64,000 nucleotides of DNA, from contig JTDE01000208.1 of the NCBI GenBank assembly GCA_014338405.1, forward strand, positions 207,155 through 271,154. The letters run 5' to 3'. Shown piece after piece: positions 1 through 12,188 of the stretch; positions within the stretch are counted from its first letter, which is position 1, and each line of letters starts with the position of its first letter. The DNA comes from Paragonimus skrjabini miyazakii. Lineage: Eukaryota; Platyhelminthes; Trematoda; Plagiorchiida; Troglotrematidae. A program made the position numbers and the translations under genes. Below the pieces are notes generated by a model that saw nothing but the letters and a program-made list of their open reading frames with translations, was not told the origin of the DNA and searched no databases.

Positions 1-3000
1 TAAGTTAAACGTGTTCGAGAATCACTGCCTAACTATACATTGCCTCATAGTTTGTGCTAAAGTAAAGAACCGAGATTAAAAAATAGTGTTTCTGGTTTTA
101 AAAGTTGGGCGGTTTTCACCCCAATTCGTTATGAAATCCGAACCATTGTTTCATCAAACGCAACAGCACAATTAGGAAATATATTTTATCCTTGGATATG
201 CTCATTATTTCACTGAATTTGAAAGGCTGCATGACCTGAAGAGTGATTAAGACTGTCATAACTGCTATCGTCGCAACTAGTCATTAACCAGTGTGGTTAA
301 TATGGAATTAAGAAGTGTACTCGAACAAACACTGCACGGGAGTAGGCATTTAGCTTCCTAGTTGAGCTAAGATTGATGGTGAGTACAAAACCACCAATCG
401 GTTGATGAAAGACATTATACTACTTCCTTGCAGAGATGGAAAAATACGAGCTTCAATCCAGGATGATGAAAATATCCGCATTACTGCATTGCTTTTCTAG
501 CGCCATCATCCCACGGGAAAACGAAAATCACTGGTTGTAGATTAACTGGACAGTGTGAGGTGGGGTCATATTCTAACCGTATGTGATGTAGTTAGTGTGT
601 CTCAGTGACATTTCTTACAGTCTTATCGCGGTTTTGGTTGTATAGTTGTGGAGAGTTTGTTGCTTAAGGTTCATACTTCGTGAATGTCAAACAAAACCAA
701 ACGAGAGATTGGTAACCAATGGTAACAATTGGTAAAGGGTCTATATTTTGTTTACATTCGAAGTATTCGAGTTTACGATTCAAATGACTTACTTCCGTAA
801 TTGAGCTGTTCACTTATGTAGAAATTTCGTCTTCTTTGCTGGTTCCCCTTCCTATTGACCATCTTCATCTCACCGCGGGAAGTTGGCATTTAAATATTGT
901 GAAATGTACAAATAGGCAAACCTACCAATAGTTGTGAACTCAGAAATGTATACCTAGTTGATCTCTACAACCACACCTCATCATTATCAAACATTCGAAA
1001 GTTGGTTAATCCGTCGTATATTTTGTTTATTATTAAACTAGATCATTAAACGTTCCCTACAGATATCCAGCGGTAGTTCAACTTACTATCTGTTCACGTT
1101 CATCCCATTACTGAGCGGCTCTAACTAAATGGCTATAATCTCCCCGGTCATCTAAACTTCCCAAAACGAAATGAATTCCTTCAGCCACATTTATGATTTC
1201 TACTATTTCGATTATCAAAAATGTCAAATTTCTCACCCTCACGCTGTAGTCAAGCAAAACCAGCAGTCTATCTGTCGGATAATTAGTATCATCGCATTCA
1301 TCTTCAAACGCCATAAAACCATGTTCCGGAAACTGGTAAAGGAATAGTCCCATCCAGTTGCAAAATAATTGGTCCTTCAGTGCACATCATTCTTTTCCGT
1401 AGACGCAAAACAGTCCTCAGTCATTGTGATCTAAACTACAGCCGCTTCTCCGTCCAAACAGCCCGTGTTCATCTCGGCAGTGGTAGGGACAAACAAGAAA
1501 CAGTTTTAAATGTGTTGGAACGTGTTGCATTAGTCATCGATATAGGCGAACTGTCCGTTGAGAGAGCGGCCACTGTATGGGTTAGGAAATTGACCTTTGA
1601 ATGCCGCGTGTATTCTATGGGATTAGTGCATTTTTTCAACCGGGTTCCCTAGGGCAGATGCTCACTGTGCAGGACACCCTATACTCGAAATAAACCATGA
1701 CGTACTTAACAATGGCAAACTCACCCTCCGGTCTTGTGTGTGCATAAACTGTTGATTCATTCAGTTTGTCTGCCCTGGAACTGATAGCAATCATTGTTTT
1801 TATGTAAGCCCAATCGTTGATTGTTCCTATCGTCGACTTTCAGTTTGAAACGATCATTAAAAACTGAGCTGTGATCAAAAGTTAAATAAAATAGCCGAAA
1901 TCAGTTATCAGGCCATATACTAGTGGTACCGCAAAGTGTGGTCAAACCATCCTTGTTCTGGCCACTCTAGAATGAAAATTTAGAATACATTTATCTGAAC
2001 ACAAGGCCACACGGGCTTGGACTTTGTATGTATGATAGCTAGTCGTGGTCTTCACTTGACCAAAATATCCATTGTAAACTTTCCGTAGCAATACCTGTAG
2101 ATTCCACTCGGACGATGGAAAAGATTGCCGTTTATCAAAGTTTCATGGATTAGGTTCAGTAGAAATTGCCAAAATTATATGTGACGATTCACATTTGATC
2201 ATGGTAAATGAAGTAAACCTGACATGATCGAGCAGTTCTGATAATGGAGACTCAGACCATGGTGTAATGAATGCAAGATTCAAATTAACGTTCAATGAGC
2301 TACATTGGTTCACATCGTGATAATGAACAGTGGAAGTTCAGCCGTGTGACAAGTCGCTAAATTCAAGATCAACCCATTTCGCATGAAAGAGGTGTACGAG
2401 TGAACCATGTTAAGTCAAGCTGTGAAAGACTCACCTGTTCCGAAACTCTCACATAGGCACATGCACATAACTCCTGTGAACAATATCAGATTCAGCACTT
2501 TATGTTTACATTGAAAGCTACTCGTCCTGCTGAAGAGCTTGATAAGAAATTCGAGACGCAATACGCTGGCCATGGTATGTCAACCCAACTGAACAGCAGG
2601 GTGCCTGAATGTGCTCATGGTTAGTTGCACTAAACAGGCCTGACCTAATTTGCTGCATCGATGTGATAGTTAGGCTTATGCATTGTATCCATCCGTAGGG
2701 TTATGTTGACTAGGACTTCGGTCCTTCCAGGTGTAATCTTGTCAGACGGACCAAAGCGGAACAGTCAAACGAAAAGTAGAAGCACTCCTGTGGTTGTATG
2801 CTGCACTACTGATCGCGTAGGAGTGCTTAGAGAGTGAGGCATGATCCTGTGAGCACAAAACAGAACTATTTTACGGTTGCGACACTGCTATCCTCCGATT
2901 AAGGAAGAGGAGTGTTACAAAGGTTGCTAAAAACCAAAAAGACACCCCGATCGCTCAACGGTTGACCATGACCGCTGGCTTATTATCCAGTAAGGTCAAA

Positions 3001-4161
3001 AACTTTTAGCGACATCCAAAAATCTGATGTAACCTTCAGTATAACAGGGATGTGAAGTGATCATCAATGTCTTATTCACTGCACCCTTGGGTCAGGCAAT
3101 CTCCTGCAACTCAGGTTAGTCAGATTGTTGAGTCATCGGATCCGGATAGGGTCCCCTAATAAAATCATATATTCCGTTGTCTCATAGCTCAGAGTTTCAG
3201 TCAGATATTCTGGGTGGAGCCTTTCACTTTCACTCCCTTCCGAGACAGAGACGACCGGAAAGTGTCAAAATCTATCATTGCCTTGGCAGGTTAGTTCACT
3301 TATCTTCACTTTCTTCCTCCTCTGCTGCGAATTCCCTTCTCTTCAGGTCAAAACAAGTAGCAAACACTGAAACATTTAACGACAATTTAGTCGCTTGCTA
3401 TTTTGGCAAGTACTGTCTCAAGTGTGGAACTGAATGTGAGCCGTGTGCTGGATACTCGAATCTACCATTCTCACACCGTTGTACACTTGAGCTCACCTCA
3501 AGAAAATTGTTGATCCAAACGCTTTTCTCACAGAGTTTCTGTTGACATCAAAGCTGAATCTTTTGGTCAAACTGTAGTGGGAATCGCACTGAGTGATGTT
3601 TGCCCCCACTGGATCCCAGTGAACAGTAACACACTCTGTCAGATCCAGTACTTTGGTTGAAATCTGTCAAAGCAGATCAGGAGAGTTGTGTACTCACTAT
3701 TTCGGTGTACGCTGCAGTGGATAGCTGTTTAAATGCAACCAACTGTACGTTGTACGACGCTCCCATGGAACTTCTGAAGCAGTCTAAGTATTCTGAAATT
3801 ATCCTAAGTTTAATACTTAACCTTGCCGTCTCTCTCCAAAAGAGTAGCAGTTGGGAGATGCGTTTGGTGTCCGGGCACAATGGCGAAAGACTACTGCAGC
3901 TGTAAGCATCTCACGGTCCCTATATTTCGAACACAGCATTCCAACACAAGAAGTGGCATTGTGTTATTTGGAGACTTTCGTGTGGTTCTCAGCCATGGAT
4001 ACAGCTTGACCATATAGCAATCAGCTACAGGTGGCACCACTCTATTAAGGATTGTCGCGTTTTTTTGGAGCAACGACCTGCACGGCGATTATGCTATCGC
4101 GCGTGCCCGTTATGCATTGTCCTTTTGTACTGGAGCCATCTACTATTATATTCAAGATACT
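1..4161. other. No recognisable gene
   Basis: I see no convincing gene, RNA or mobile element here. Open frames are short, overlap on both strands and match nothing I recognise. Two local signals are listed separately: a 10-bp inverted repeat near 2.8 kb, and a strong splice-acceptor-like tract near 3.34 kb (see findings). Confidence 0.5.
2780..2828. repeat. Short inverted repeat
   Basis: AAGCACTCCT at 2780-2789 is matched by its exact reverse complement AGGAGTGCTT at 2819-2828, with a 29-nt loop. It could form a hairpin. No associated gene or element is visible. Confidence 0.5.
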
Positions 4162-4231
4162 TCATCATCATCATCATCACTACCATAATCATCATCATCG
4201 TCATCATCGTCATCATCATCATCATCATCAT
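4162..4231. repeat. Imperfect (ATC)n microsatellite
   Basis: About 70 bp of imperfect TCA/ATC trinucleotide repeat interrupted by CACTACCATAATC and CGTC units. Open frames through it encode runs of His or Ile and are low-complexity artefacts, not evidence of a gene. Confidence 0.95.
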
Positions 4232-4843
4232 AGACAGCAATACATCAGTAGTTTACACTGACGCTTAACTGCCACACAACCAAGAGGGAGGCAAAAAAAG
4301 AAGGGAAGGGAACCTATCTACTAAAAATAGCCACGTCTATATTCAAACATAAAACATCAAGCTAATATGTAAGCGAGAATGTGAAAATGGGTTACCAGGA
4401 AGCACTGGTGAGCAGACTGTCCAGCTCGAGTCAAGTGAGAGATCACTAGGAGCAAATCGTAGCATCTATGAAAGTATGCTGTGGAGAGATATGCTCCAAA
4501 GGCACTGTGCATTTGCGACGGAACTTGATTTCTGTCACATCGATGAGCCTCACGAACACGCGTTGTCCGATTTCACTAGGCTCTGAATACGATGACGGCC
4601 GGTTAGAACCTAAACCTAAGCTGACTAAAAGCTTGTGCAAAGACCGTGAGCAGCACTTGGTTGGACATTCAGAAGAGATTAAAAGAAAGCAATTTTTGTT
4701 GAGTGGGTGTAAGCGAGACCAGATCTGAAAAGGCGACCCACTTATCACAAGTCTGTAACTTTTAGGAACAGCCTAACTGTCCAAAACCAGACCATGTAGA
4801 CGACGAGAGGCGAATGGTCAGTTACTACACTTTTGACTGCCCT

Positions 4844-5760
4844 CCGTCGGAAGCAGAACTGGCCCTGGAGCATAAGTTTCTGAAGCGTAGCAAGGCTACT
4901 GGACCAGATCTCCTCTCTTCTTCTCTTTTCAAGGATAGCAGAGACAAGTTGATATCAGAGCTGACAAATCTCCTGTATACGGTTTGAGAAATTGAAGAGG
5001 TAACTCGTGAGTAGTGGCTAGTAAGAGTAAGTCTACTTTTCAGAACGGAGAATCTCCCACTTTACTGTAAATGACTTGTTTGTAACTGCGGACACTTTCA
5101 GATACTTGGTAACGCTATCCCGTCAATTTGTGATATTGTTAATGAGATATCTATGAAGATAGCAAATGCACAAGTTGCCTGCACCAAACTGCCCCACCTG
5201 TGGCATCGAAATTAGTTCGATTATTGTAGAAAGGGAGGGTATGTAATGTTTGCACGCGTTCCATTTTGCTCTGTGGCTCAGAAACGTGGCTTGTAAACAG
5301 ACTTTTTATGTTTCGTTCTTGTTGTCTCTGCAACTTAACCCACATCGAGTGGAATGATCGCGTGAGCAATACAGCCGCTCGCCTGCTACTGTCTCGAATC
5401 TCAGTGGTTGAGCGATCAACTGGTCAACTACTCACGTTGCACAGTTTACGATCGCGTACTCCATATGCCATCTAATCGTCTACCGTACCGGGCATAATAT
5501 ATTCATACTATCAACAGTTGGGTGTAACTACGTGGTGGTCGAGCAAAGTAGTGGTCACGAAATATAAAGAACTTGATTGCTCCACTGGGTAAAGTAGGTA
5601 AGTGTCGCCTGCTTGGCTGGAGTCCTCTTGATCACTTTAGTCGATGGTTAGAAACACTGCCTCAAGTGGCAATGTGCCTCTGTCAATGACATAGCTGCGT
5701 TCGTATCATTTCTAGTTCTTCCGCTTGATCCTGGTACATCGGTTTTTAACCACATTACTA
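4844..5760 (+). pseudogene. Non-LTR retrotransposon (LINE) relic, internally deleted
   Basis: Two conserved ends of a LINE polyprotein are visible and the middle is missing. At 4844-4984 the frame reads the region just before the reverse transcriptase core, including FLKRSKATGPDLLSSSLFKD, then meets a TGA. From about 5266 another frame reads the end typical of fluke LINEs, with CGSETW and EWNDRVSN. Around 5600-5690 comes LLGWSPLDHFSRWLETL, matching the usual GWGPRD...WLETL terminus. The finger, palm and YxDD motifs should lie between these pieces, but only about 280 bp remain, so most of the reverse transcriptase is gone. Several stops and frame changes make it non-functional. Family-level placement (RTE or CR1 type) is inference. 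Confidence 0.7.
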
Positions 5761-8700
5761 ACGTCTTTCTCCTATAGTTTATTTTACATCACCGTTGAGG
5801 TGAACTACGGCCCGAGTGACATTACCTCCTGTTGAAGCCGATGGCTGTTGTGAATGAATGAATGAGTGGATAAATGGACGTTTACTGTCAAGCCTCCGAC
5901 CTGCTTATTGAAGCAGGTTACAAGTCTGATTCATAGTATATATTGGTAGTGCGAGAGTCGTAGCATACCTACTGTTGATCTCGACAGACTTGGTTCCGGT
6001 TTACTTATACCGTGGTGATTCTAACCATACCCGCTCCTACATTATAATTCAATGTTCTCCAAACAATATTCCCATTACCGAAGAGTGACAGGCGGCCGTC
6101 GACTGTGGTGCATAAACTAATACTTGTATCTGGCCGTTTTGATCATTGTGTTTCGTTCTACAATTCACACTTTTAGGTATCCCTTTTCTAACTTTTGGTC
6201 AAGCCACAACATCATACTTTGGTGCGGATTTGAACATCGCTCAGTTAAGTGAGATGCACTCAGTACCCAAGATCAACAGTGTCCACTACTTAGTACGAGT
6301 AATTTACTTTTCTTCTATTATGGGTGTCCACTTTATGAGGCGACAAAATGTTGCGGCAAACTACAGGTAGTTGGTGGCCATGGCATCCGTCTCAACACTC
6401 AATCACCAAAATTACGATAGCGATTGCAATATGTAATATGCGAGACATACAGTTGGTCTGGTTGCTTTACAGAGAAAAATGGTGAAAAGCAGCCACCAAC
6501 GCTAAGCCAGCGAAGTGAGAAGAGTGTGACCTGGTTAAAGTCTCTGTTTCTGTGGTGGCAAAAATTAGGCACTATATGTAAAGAGTCTGTCAGGATTCAC
6601 GGCTATACGCAGTCTATCGGGGCGGTTGTAAACCTCTTGATTCAGGGCAGAACAAGACGGAATGTTGAAGGTTTACTCGGATAAAACTGGTTCTGTACAT
6701 AAATAAGTGATGGTTAGCAAATTATACAACTTACAACCAAGTGAACTTTGAGCACGGAATTGAATCGTCAGCAAATATCAGTCAATAACACGGTAGCGTA
6801 AACAGTTCAGTGCGGCGGTACAAAACAAACAAAGAGCGAGTTCAAGGGGAAGTTCGTAGAGTCGATGCAGAGTTGGTTAAGTGTAATAATGCAAGAAACG
6901 TTCGGCCAGTAAGTAATGTAATCACTACAGGGGGATATATGTATAGGACCTACAGTACGATAATTTGACCAATGGGGTATAGGTATGGGGATCAGTTGAG
7001 ATTGGCATTGTGCACATAGCTGCCGGTGAGTGGTTAGTCGAGCGGTAACGTCGATGCGCGGGGTTTGGCGGTTACGTGGTACGATCCTCCGGCTACTATT
7101 TTGCCATCCAATTGTCAGTTTCAGTTGGAGTGATCCGAACACAACTTCCATTGATAATGGCCAGAATCAACAATATGCATAACTCAGCATTGTACAAGAC
7201 ACTGGAAAAGAGGCCGCGTACGACAAGTGTTCTGTAACTCTCTGGACTAATTAGGGTAACAATGATCGCACTTTTGCATAAGGACCGATAAAATAAATTT
7301 ATCCCTGTCTACATCATGAAATTTACGGCTTATTATTGGAAAGTGCAGCAAATGGCAAGTCGAAATATGGTACACTCACTCGCCATCTAGTGACCACGTT
7401 CGCGCGTTGCGATGTTATTTTACGATGATCCAAGTAGGTTATTTGGGTTTCAATGGCGTACGCGGTAGCACGAATAATATGCACATGATAACCTGAGAAA
7501 CACAAGAATTGGTTAACTTGTAAGAAGTTAGAAGATACGGGTCCGCCAAGTGCAGGCAATAAACGAGGCTAGTTCGCTTGTGTCCAGGCCCCAAAATGAT
7601 GAATGTGAAAGGTCACACGTGGGCGGTGAACACTGAGCGCGTGGATATGGTCGTACTACACAGACAACAGCCCTGATAAACTGGTTACTTGTCCGCGTGT
7701 ACATGAGCGATCCACTTGGACTGGCATAGGATTCGGTCGCTGTTGTCGTCTGAACGGTCAGATAAGTCGGGCAAGCCCTTTCACGGGTGATAACTAGTGG
7801 CTGTACAAATAACAGTCCGACGAAGGCCGCGGCAGTTGAACGTAGGTCTGAAACACTCGAATTATTCGATCGAGTGCGGACTCCAACCCTGGGCAACTAA
7901 TACCCGAGGTAGGTATGAAAGCAGTTTAGGTCCACTCCGACTGTAGTTGGCCTAGATGTGAGAGGTAAAGAAAGGCGCTTCACGTGAGTGATGTAAGGAC
8001 CTGATGACTACCGTGCTAACAGAACACTACTACTGGGGCCAGACTAGCTTTCGTCAGCTGCATTCCAGTGGTATGTCTGACTGAGATAAGGATGGGCAGC
8101 AGGATGGTTGACAAAACATGAAAATATGTCAACAGTTCTCTCACAACGAACCAGCCAACCAAACATCAACGGACACTGACTAATAGATGCACACCATGTA
8201 TCCGCCTTGTTTCATCAACATTTTATGAGGCATCTGCAGAAGTATTGAACTATCCACCAGATGTAAGTAGTTTCACCTTATCCTATATTGTACTTTCTGT
8301 TGAGTTCTTCTGCAAGAAGACTTTTGTGAGCCAAGCTCCACGCCCCATAAATACGACGTTCGTCACTGTTCTAATCGCCATTAAAATTCGTCTCGGGAAT
8401 TCACAACTCTTTAAGTTTTAGTTTGTGTAAATCTACTAACTATAGCACGATCAGTTCAGTATGTTATGCATTCACTCGGTTGGCCTGAATAAAGAAATTC
8501 GTTGTTGATTGCCTTTTGGTGTCGATCGTCCATGTGATCAATGATGCATGCCAGTTACTCATCAAGTCATTGTTTCTCATCTGTTCCTACATCTAATCTT
8601 TATTCGTTCATGTCACTGTTCACTATACGTGGACCAACCAGGTAGTAGTATGAGGAAAAAATTTATATTGACTATGTTCGTCTTTTTGTTCAAGTGTGCA

Positions 8701-10206
8701 AGTGAACTGTCAAGCTTTTAACCAACAGAGCTCCGTGTGCCAGTTTTGTACACATCAACAGTGTATGGTAAGTGCCTGCTAAATAATCGAACTAGCCACC
8801 AGCTTCAGTTAGTTACAGATTTTCTCGCAATTCACCCACGTTGCTGTGATCTATTAAGGTAACCGTCAATGAGGGAATACTTAAGCTTGCCTATTTGTTG
8901 CGGTCCACGCCGCAGATGTAACTCGACAGACACTCCGCCATACTTTATTCAATGGTATTATGCAGCGCAATAATGGGACAGGCGAATTTCACCAGGTTGA
9001 CATTTATTTCATCCGCCAGTTTACGTAAGGTGTAACATCTCAACCAGATAACTCCTCAAAGTGAAATGGGACATTTTTGTTACTCTGGTGACACCATGTA
9101 CGTTAGTGCAATTAAGGGCAACCACTGGGACACAAAAACATTAACTTGTCCACCGGGACGCAAACAATTCTTGACAAACCCCAACTGAAATCAAAGTACC
9201 AAGTCTCGGTCAATTTGAAAAGTATTAACGCTTATTGTCAGTGTATTTCTGGCTAGGATAATCGGTGATTCAATATAAAACTATGCTGCGTTTTACCTCG
9301 ATTGATTTCCATCAGTGCGCAAGTGTACCGAGTTATTATTTCACATTAGTTTGCTCATCAATGTCTATAACAACGCCACTACCGCCGATGTCTGATAAGA
9401 ATAAATCAACGGTTGGTTGTTTCGATTACTGAATAATGAGGCTAAAAAGTAGGGATAAAGTTAAATTGTTTTGCCTAAATTCATTGGATCTTAGCTTGTG
9501 AAAAACTTACTTGGAGTATAAACAACTACATCTAGGGAACGGACAAAGTGGCATGTAGCTGGTGTGAAGGATGGAAGATCAGTTTCTTGAGACAGCTTCC
9601 GTGAAAATAAGGAGTCGACAAACAACTCACTCACTTCACCACGGAGGAACGGGAGAAAATGCTGTTCTTTTTGTTAAACGAAAGCTCGAGGTTACGACAG
9701 ACTGGATATCCCAACAACTCGCGACCAATCGACATAAAGCAGGATTGCAGCGTAGTTCACAAATCGTTCGTAGAACAAACCAGTATGTGTGACAGTGAAG
9801 GAAAAGCTTAATCTAACTGCAAGTGATGGCTAGTTCCATTCTCTAGCAGGTACCCATTATAAAATAATGATGTATATCAAACTGACACGCCGAGTTTTGT
9901 TGGTTGAAGGCTGGACTGTTACGTAATCCTCTGGTTGTCAGAATCGAAACTGTGGAAAACCAGGAAATATGAGTATTTTGCTGAATATAATACCTACTGA
10001 GTTCAGATCACACAACCCTATTGAGTGCAATCTTCAGTGAGGCGTGCTTAGATAGAGACAACAACTGACAAATAGTATAACCCGAACGGGTTGTCTGTCC
10101 ACGTCACTGCAGTAATTGAGTAGTGAGCTCTCAAGACACTTACACTACAATTTTAAAAACTTATTTTTGTTCAAAATTCAGTTATAGGAATAAGAGCTTT
10201 CGTCTT
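5761..10206. other. No recognisable gene
   Basis: No gene can be supported in this 4.4 kb. A tRNA-promoter-like stretch near 7.03-7.09 kb and a relatively GC-rich block at 7.55-7.90 kb, open on the minus strand, suggest old repeats. Neither has clear ends or a protein match. Confidence 0.5.
7034..7084 (+). other. tRNA-like promoter boxes (possible second SINE head)
   Basis: TAGTCGAGCGGTAACG resembles an RNA polymerase III box A of the Leu/Ser tRNA kind, and GGTACGATCC about 40 bp later resembles box B (GGTTCGANTCC). Spacing is normal for a tRNA. No cloverleaf with good acceptor pairing is evident, so this is at most a tRNA-derived SINE head, and it may be chance. Confidence 0.25.
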
Positions 10207-10301
10207 CAGATTGTGCCACACCATATTTGGACTACGTGAGGGCGTTGACATGTTGAATTACTTACCCAGGGATGTGTAACTAATTGTAAACTGCATATAC
10301 T
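10207..10301 (+). repeat. 95-bp direct repeat, copy 1 (gap edge)
   Basis: This 95-bp segment is identical to 10495-10589. The second copy starts immediately after the 100-N gap. The sequence between the copies is the gap plus 94 bp that also occurs, inverted, at 18026-18119. It may be a true tandem duplication, or overlapping contig ends that were not merged. Confidence 0.85.
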
Positions 10302-10394
10302 TCTGTTTGGAAATGTCACCAAAACCTGTGAATTGAAACGGTAGTGCAAACTAAAAACATTGATACACTCGTGATCAATTCTGTGCCACTACCG
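10301..10394 (-). repeat. 94-bp dispersed repeat, inverted relative to 18026-18119
   Basis: It appears identical to the reverse complement of 18026-18119 and stops exactly at the N run. The last 56 bp start and end with the 8-bp inverted repeat CGGTAGTG/CACTACCG. Exact identity combined with the gap edge makes misassembly a serious alternative to a recent repeat. Confidence 0.8.
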
Positions 10395-10494
10395 NNNNNN
10401 NNNNNNNNNNNNNNNNNNNNNNNNNNNNNNNNNNNNNNNNNNNNNNNNNNNNNNNNNNNNNNNNNNNNNNNNNNNNNNNNNNNNNNNNNNNNNN
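10395..10494. other. Assembly gap (100 N)
   Basis: Exactly 100 N, a conventional placeholder for a gap of unknown size. It lies between a dispersed repeat and the second copy of a 95-bp duplication. Confidence 0.99.
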
Positions 10495-10589
10495 CAGATT
10501 GTGCCACACCATATTTGGACTACGTGAGGGCGTTGACATGTTGAATTACTTACCCAGGGATGTGTAACTAATTGTAAACTGCATATACT
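10495..10589 (+). repeat. 95-bp direct repeat, copy 2 (gap edge)
   Basis: Identical to 10207-10301 and starts at the first base after the N run. Beyond 10589 the sequence diverges from that following copy 1. Confidence 0.85.
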
Positions 10590-11322
10590 GAAAGTGAGTG
10601 AACAGTAGTGTGACCTACCATAAGAATGCGGAAGCTGGAATAACTTCAATGTTGACTAACTGATTACAAAACTCCGGCTACCCTAAGAAATTTCAAGAGG
10701 ACGGATTTGTAGATTTCGTACAGTTAGAGATCTTGAGGGTTTTTACCACCTACCGCGGACGTTAATGTAGCAGCACGAAATCTTACACATGAGTCTCATC
10801 AACCACAGTTTGTGAAGTAAACCAGCCCACAGTGTGAGCACTCACTTCTGGTTATTGGTTGCATATGACTAGATTTTTAGGTACTAGACTATCAATACTC
10901 CCATTGGATGTGTGTTGAAAATGGTTGATTTGTTCAGAATGCATTGGAAAGGACCAGCTTTTTATTGTTCGACTGTTGTATACCTGATCATGTGTTCTGA
11001 GACTTGGCGACCATGAATACTGTGTCCGTTCAATATGTATGCTAAAAAATATATTTCTCCACTGGTCACACGGAACGAACGTGCGAAAATGATTCAGCTG
11101 TTTCTTACCTATTCTCTTCCGAGTGAATGTAGGCTTGGATGATTTGATTTGCCCGAAAATACCCACTAAGATCATGAAAACGAGAAAGTAGTGAAAAATA
11201 CTTATTTTCTGTGTTCGATCATCAGGCTAATCACAATCAAATAAATACGAAAACAGCAACTAAGTTCGGTCTGCAAAACGGTCAATAGAGGTTACGGACA
11301 GTCTACTGGTTATCAGTCACAT

Positions 11323-11452
11323 TGTCCATAACTTCCAGTAACCGTTTTCCTAACTCATCCTAGTTAATGTTTTAATATTTCTTGTGTTGTAATTGACCCG
11401 ATGATCAAGTATACAAGACAGGTCTCACTTGCTACTTTCTTATTCTCATGAC
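11323..11452 (+). repeat. Dispersed repeat, copy A
   Basis: It shares an ordered series of blocks with 12072-12188, including GTCCATAACTTC, CCTAGTTA, TTGTGTTGTAATT and TTCTCATGA, at roughly three-quarters identity by eye. It is probably an old interspersed repeat of unknown class. Confidence 0.6.
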
Positions 11453-11667
11453 TATAGGCCTACTTTAAGTGCGCCCCTTACATCAAGCTCCGAACTGCGT
11501 TCTGCGATTAATTACAACCATGTTTACGCCCATTATTTTGAGATTGCACATTTTGCATCAAACCTTCATGTTGTAGGCCAAGGCAGTAGTCTGCGGAGTT
11601 CTCACTATTACTGCGGATCAAACACTTACATTATCACTCCCAACGCAGCTTAGCAAGCAAGCGAGTA

Positions 11668-11683
11668 GCTTCGTTAACGAAGC
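11668..11683. repeat. Perfect 16-bp palindrome
   Basis: GCTTCGTTAACGAAGC is self-complementary over all 16 bases. No linked gene or element end is visible. Confidence 0.9.
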
Positions 11684-12071
11684 AACCCGTTAATTATTCG
11701 CAATACAATTAATGAAGGGAGCAAACGTATCCTCGCAGGTGGGGTCTTCTGATACAGTGACAACGTTGGGTTAGGTCCAGATCACCAAATTTTAAGTATA
11801 TCCGGAAAATTATGAAAAACTGTATGTACAGAATCTGTAAATTCAACGAAGGCTGTTCTTGCTAACAGTAAATTTGAACTAAGATTAACTTGGTCTAGTA
11901 GCTGTGTCAGACTAATTCTATCAGTGAGCTGGTTGCAGTCATCTACTCAGTTCAGAGCGTTTTCCGGACCGTTCTATAGTTTCTTATACCTTTCTTATAC
12001 CTAATCCTGGTCCACAATCAATCAAGCCCACGATTTGGGACAGCGATGGCATAATTGATAACAAACACACC

Positions 12072-12188
12072 GTCCATAACTTCTACTGATTCACCCTAGT
12101 TACTGTTCCATATTTATTGTGTTGTAATTAGCCTGATGGTCAGACACAGAAAACATGTCTTGCTCGCTACTTTGTCGTTCTCATGATT
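12072..12188 (+). repeat. Dispersed repeat, copy B
   Basis: Diverged partner of 11323-11452 with the same order of shared blocks. No terminal repeats or coding capacity were noticed. Confidence 0.6.

Noticed and set aside
1108..1353. 81-residue minus-strand frame with protein-like composition as an exon
   Set aside because: No pyrimidine-rich acceptor precedes it and no family is recognised; the possible donor alone is not enough.
2794..2828. GCACTACTGATCGCG...AGTGCTT as a hammerhead
   Set aside because: No stem II or GAAA is present and the flanks do not match the SINE family.
4052..4268. His-rich and Ile-rich small proteins
   Set aside because: They are translations of the (ATC)n microsatellite in two frames.
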